NCBI GenBank assembly: GCA_017540225.1
Contig: JAFYBM010000169.1
Span: 1-35,786, forward strand
Reading direction: 5' to 3'
DNA: 35,786 nt
Origin: Oscillospiraceae bacterium
Lineage (GTDB): Bacteria; Bacillota; Clostridia; Oscillospirales; Ruminococcaceae
Part shown: positions 33,533 through 35,786 of the stretch, piece after piece
Position numbering within the stretch: the stretch's first letter is position 1
Layout: the number at the start of each line of letters is the position of its first letter
Program-made: the position numbers and the translations under genes
The notes under the pieces: model-generated
Seen by the model: only the letters and a program-made list of their open reading frames with translations
Told to the model about the DNA's origin: nothing
The model's database searches: none

Positions 33533-35786
33533 ATGCTGGATAAAATCATCATCCGCGGGGCAAGAGAGCATAATCTCAAAAATGTGAATCTCGAAATCCC
33601 GCGTGACAAATTAGTTGTATTTACGGGGCTTTCCGGTTCCGGTAAGTCCTCGCTTGCCTTTGATACGATCTACGCAGACGGACAGCGGCGCTATATGGAG
33701 TCGCTGTCCTCTTATGCGCGGCAGTTTCTGGGGCAGATGGAAAAGCCCGATGTAGACAGCATCGACGGCCTCTCGCCGGCGATCTCCATTGACCAGAAAA
33801 CGACCTCCAAGAACCCGCGTTCCACGGTCGGCACGGTGACGGAGATCTATGACTATCTGCGCCTTTTGTATGCGCGTGTCGGCATTCCGCACTGTCCGGT
33901 CTGCGGCAGGGAAATTTTGCAGCAGACGGTCGATCAGATCACAGATCAGATCCTTGAAATGCCGGAGGGCACCAAATTGCAGCTGCTCGCCCCGATCGTC
34001 CGCGGACGCAAGGGCGAATATACAAAGGAGCTGGAACAGGCGAAAAAAGCCGGCTATGTGCGCGTGCGCGTGGACGGCATCATCTATGATCTCAGCGAAA
34101 AGATCAAAATGAACAAGAATCAGAAGCACAATATTGAGGTGATCGTTGACCGCCTTGTTGTCAAGGAGAGCATCCGCTCCCGCCTTTCCGACAGCATTGA
34201 GACGACCACGGCATTGAGCAGCGGCCTTGTTCTGGTTGATGTCATTGACGGCGAGGATCAGCTTTTTTCCATGTCCTATGCCTGTCCGGAGCACGGCATT
34301 TCCGTTGAGGAGCTGACGCCGCGGATGTTCTCGTTCAACAATCCCTTCGGTGCCTGTGAAACCTGCACCGGCCTCGGCGTATTCAACGAATTTGATCCGG
34401 AGCTTATCATGCCGAACAAGGCGCTGACCGTTCACGAGGGCGGCTTCAAGGCGCCCGGCTGGAACTGGAAGGATCCGAAATCCGTTGCAAATATGTACGC
34501 AAATGCGCTGCATGAAACTTACGGCGTACCGCTGGATACCCCGCTGAAAGACATGACAAAGGAGCAGATCGGCCTCTTTCTCTACGGCAACGGCGATGAG
34601 GAGCTGACGCTGCATCAGGCAGAGGAATACGGCGGCGCGGTCTATCATCATCCGTTTGAGGGACTGATCCCGAATCTCAAGCGCCGCTGGCAGATGGGCG
34701 GACAGTGGATCAAGGACGAGCTGGATGAATATATGACCGAAGTGCCGTGTCCGGACTGCAAGGGGCGCCGCCTGAAGCCCGTTTCGCTGGCTGTGACGGT
34801 CGGCGGACTGGATATTGATACGCTCTGCCGGAAAAGTGTGACGGATCTGGTACGCTTTTTCAATGAGATCCAGCTCACCGAGCGCGAGCTGATGATTGCG
34901 CGGCTGATTATCAAGGAGATTCGCGCAAGACTGGGATTTTTGCAGAGCGTCGGGCTTGGCTATCTGACGCTCGCACGGGCGGCAGGCTCGCTCTCCGGCG
35001 GAGAAAGCCAGCGCATCCGGCTGGCCACACAGATCGGCTCCTCGCTGATGGGTGTGCTCTATATTCTCGATGAACCGAGCATCGGTCTGCATCAGCGCGA
35101 CAATGAAAAGCTCATTGCCACGCTGAAACGTCTCCGCGACTGCGGCAACACGCTGATCGTTGTGGAACACGATGACGACACGATGCGTGCGGCGGATTAT
35201 ATCGTTGACATCGGCCCCGGCGCAGGTGTCCACGGCGGCGAGATCGTCTGTGCGGGTACGCTGGACGATATTCTCAAATGCCCGCAGTCCGAGACAGGCG
35301 CCTATCTCAGCGGCCGCAAAAAGATTCCCGTTCCGGAATCCAGACGTTCCGGCAACGGGCATGAGCTGGCCGTTTACGGGGCTTCCGTGAATAATCTCCG
35401 GAATATTGATGTGCATTTTCCGCTCGGCAAGCTGATCTGTGTGACCGGTGTTTCCGGCTCCGGAAAATCCTCGCTGGTGAACGAGATATTATATAAATAT
35501 CTTGCCGCAACACTGAACAGAGCAAAGATTCGTTCCTCCGGCTATGACCGCATCGAGGGAGCAGAATATCTCGATAAGGTCATCTGCATCGACCAAAGTC
35601 CGATCGGCCGCACACCGCGCTCCAATCCTGCAACGTATACCGGCGTATTCGGCGATATCCGCAGCCTTTTTGCGGAGACGCAGGATGCCAAAAAACGCGG
35701 CTACGGCCCCGGCCGTTTCAGCTTCAATATCAAGGGCGGCCGCTGTGAGGCCTGCGAGGGTGACGGCATCGTGAAAATCGAAATGC
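33533..35786 (+). CDS. uvrA: UvrA excinuclease ABC subunit A (truncated by window end)
   Basis: 751 codons are present of an expected about 940. UvrA recognises bulky DNA damage and loads UvrB. The first Walker A is GLSGSGKSS (32-40), the ABC signature [12 protein letters not shown] lies near residue 490 and a second Walker [10 protein letters not shown] follows. The start of the second zinc finger (C738, C741) is at the window edge. The first zinc finger reads C251-P-E-H254 ... C275-x-x-C278, with His in place of the usual second Cys. AAAGG precedes ATG 33533. There is no stop in the window because the gene continues beyond it. Confidence 0.97.
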   Translation, partial: MLDKIIIRGAREHNLKNVNLEIPRDKLVVFTGLSGSGKSSLAFDTIYADGQRRYMESLSSYARQFLGQMEKPDVDSIDGLSPAISIDQKTTSKNPRSTVGTVTEIYDYLRLLYARVGIPHCPVCGREILQQTVDQITDQILEMPEGTKLQLLAPIVRGRKGEYTKELEQAKKAGYVRVRVDGIIYDLSEKIKMNKNQKHNIEVIVDRLVVKESIRSRLSDSIETTTALSSGLVLVDVIDGEDQLFSMSYACPEHGISVEELTPRMFSFNNPFGACETCTGLGVFNEFDPELIMPNKALTVHEGGFKAPGWNWKDPKSVANMYANALHETYGVPLDTPLKDMTKEQIGLFLYGNGDEELTLHQAEEYGGAVYHHPFEGLIPNLKRRWQMGGQWIKDELDEYMTEVPCPDCKGRRLKPVSLAVTVGGLDIDTLCRKSVTDLVRFFNEIQLTERELMIARLIIKEIRARLGFLQSVGLGYLTLARAAGSLSGGESQRIRLATQIGSSLMGVLYILDEPSIGLHQRDNEKLIATLKRLRDCGNTLIVVEHDDDTMRAADYIVDIGPGAGVHGGEIVCAGTLDDILKCPQSETGAYLSGRKKIPVPESRRSGNGHELAVYGASVNNLRNIDVHFPLGKLICVTGVSGSGKSSLVNEILYKYLAATLNRAKIRSSGYDRIEGAEYLDKVICIDQSPIGRTPRSNPATYTGVFGDIRSLFAETQDAKKRGYGPGRFSFNIKGGRCEACEGDGIVKIEM

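Noticed and set aside
33611..35416. A 601-codon open frame antisense to uvrA
   Set aside because: uvrA on the + strand is unmistakable; the antisense frame has reverse-strand composition and no domain.

Overview
The window reads as ordinary chromosome from a low-to-mid GC Firmicute, most likely a gut clostridium of the Ruminococcus/Oscillospiraceae type. Evidence for this is the L21 - Prp - L27 - Obg - Mini-RNase III block with an N-terminally extended L27, the strong TTGACA-N17-TATAAT promoters and AGGAGG ribosome sites, an UppP/BacA phosphatase, a long FtsK/SpoIIIE translocase and a methionine synthase split into core and reactivation proteins. Genus is inference. I see no phage, insertion sequence, CRISPR array, tRNA or rRNA. 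The last gene (uvrA) runs off the right edge.

Layout. 1-2.3 kb (+): a low-molecular-weight tyrosine phosphatase overlapping a deformylase-like protein, then an M48 membrane metallopeptidase with its own promoter. 2.4-6.1 kb (-): a ribosome/GTPase operon L21-Prp-L27-Obg-MrnC-YebC, with a perfect promoter and a structured leader before L21. 6.2-7.8 kb (-): a histidine kinase/response regulator pair. 7.9-9.3 kb (-): aspartate kinase. 9.4-16.2 kb (-): a one-carbon/methionine cluster (lipoprotein, metF, stand-alone MetH reactivation protein, three membrane proteins including a YhfC-type intramembrane protease, MetH core, D-aminoacyl-tRNA deacylase). 16.3-19.1 kb (-): ung, a membrane-anchored protein, a DUF3795 protein and alanine racemase. 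19.4-20.3 kb (-): a DUF4230-like membrane protein. 20.3-20.7 kb: a gene-free stretch with a candidate small RNA. 20.7-24.3 kb: a cytidylate-type deaminase (-) and rsmA (+) head to head, a tandem array of copies of the 3' end of ychF, ychF (-), and a protein with a sortase-like tail (-). 24.4-35.8 kb (+): uppP, ftsK, an isochorismatase-fold hydrolase, kptA, a YgiQ-type radical SAM protein, a lipoprotein, a DUF3006 protein, an HI0933/BaiN-type flavoprotein, a small membrane protein and uvrA.

How the genes fit together. L21, Prp and L27 are an integrated set: Prp is the protease that trims the L27 N-terminal extension before ribosome assembly. MetF makes methyl-tetrahydrofolate, the MetH core uses it to methylate homocysteine, and the separate activation protein supplies the AdoMet-binding module that the MetH core lacks. 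KptA consumes NAD and releases nicotinamide, next to a cysteine hydrolase of the nicotinamidase superfamily.

Most of the window is housekeeping. The least explained parts are non-coding: a 10-bp-period repeat block before the phosphatase, a 30-bp promoter duplication before alr, four tandem units derived from the ychF tail, a GGCACTGCC palindrome found at both of these duplications, and a promoter-hairpin-C-rich-terminator cassette at 20.44-20.58 kb that looks like a small RNA. I found no clearly new multi-gene system.
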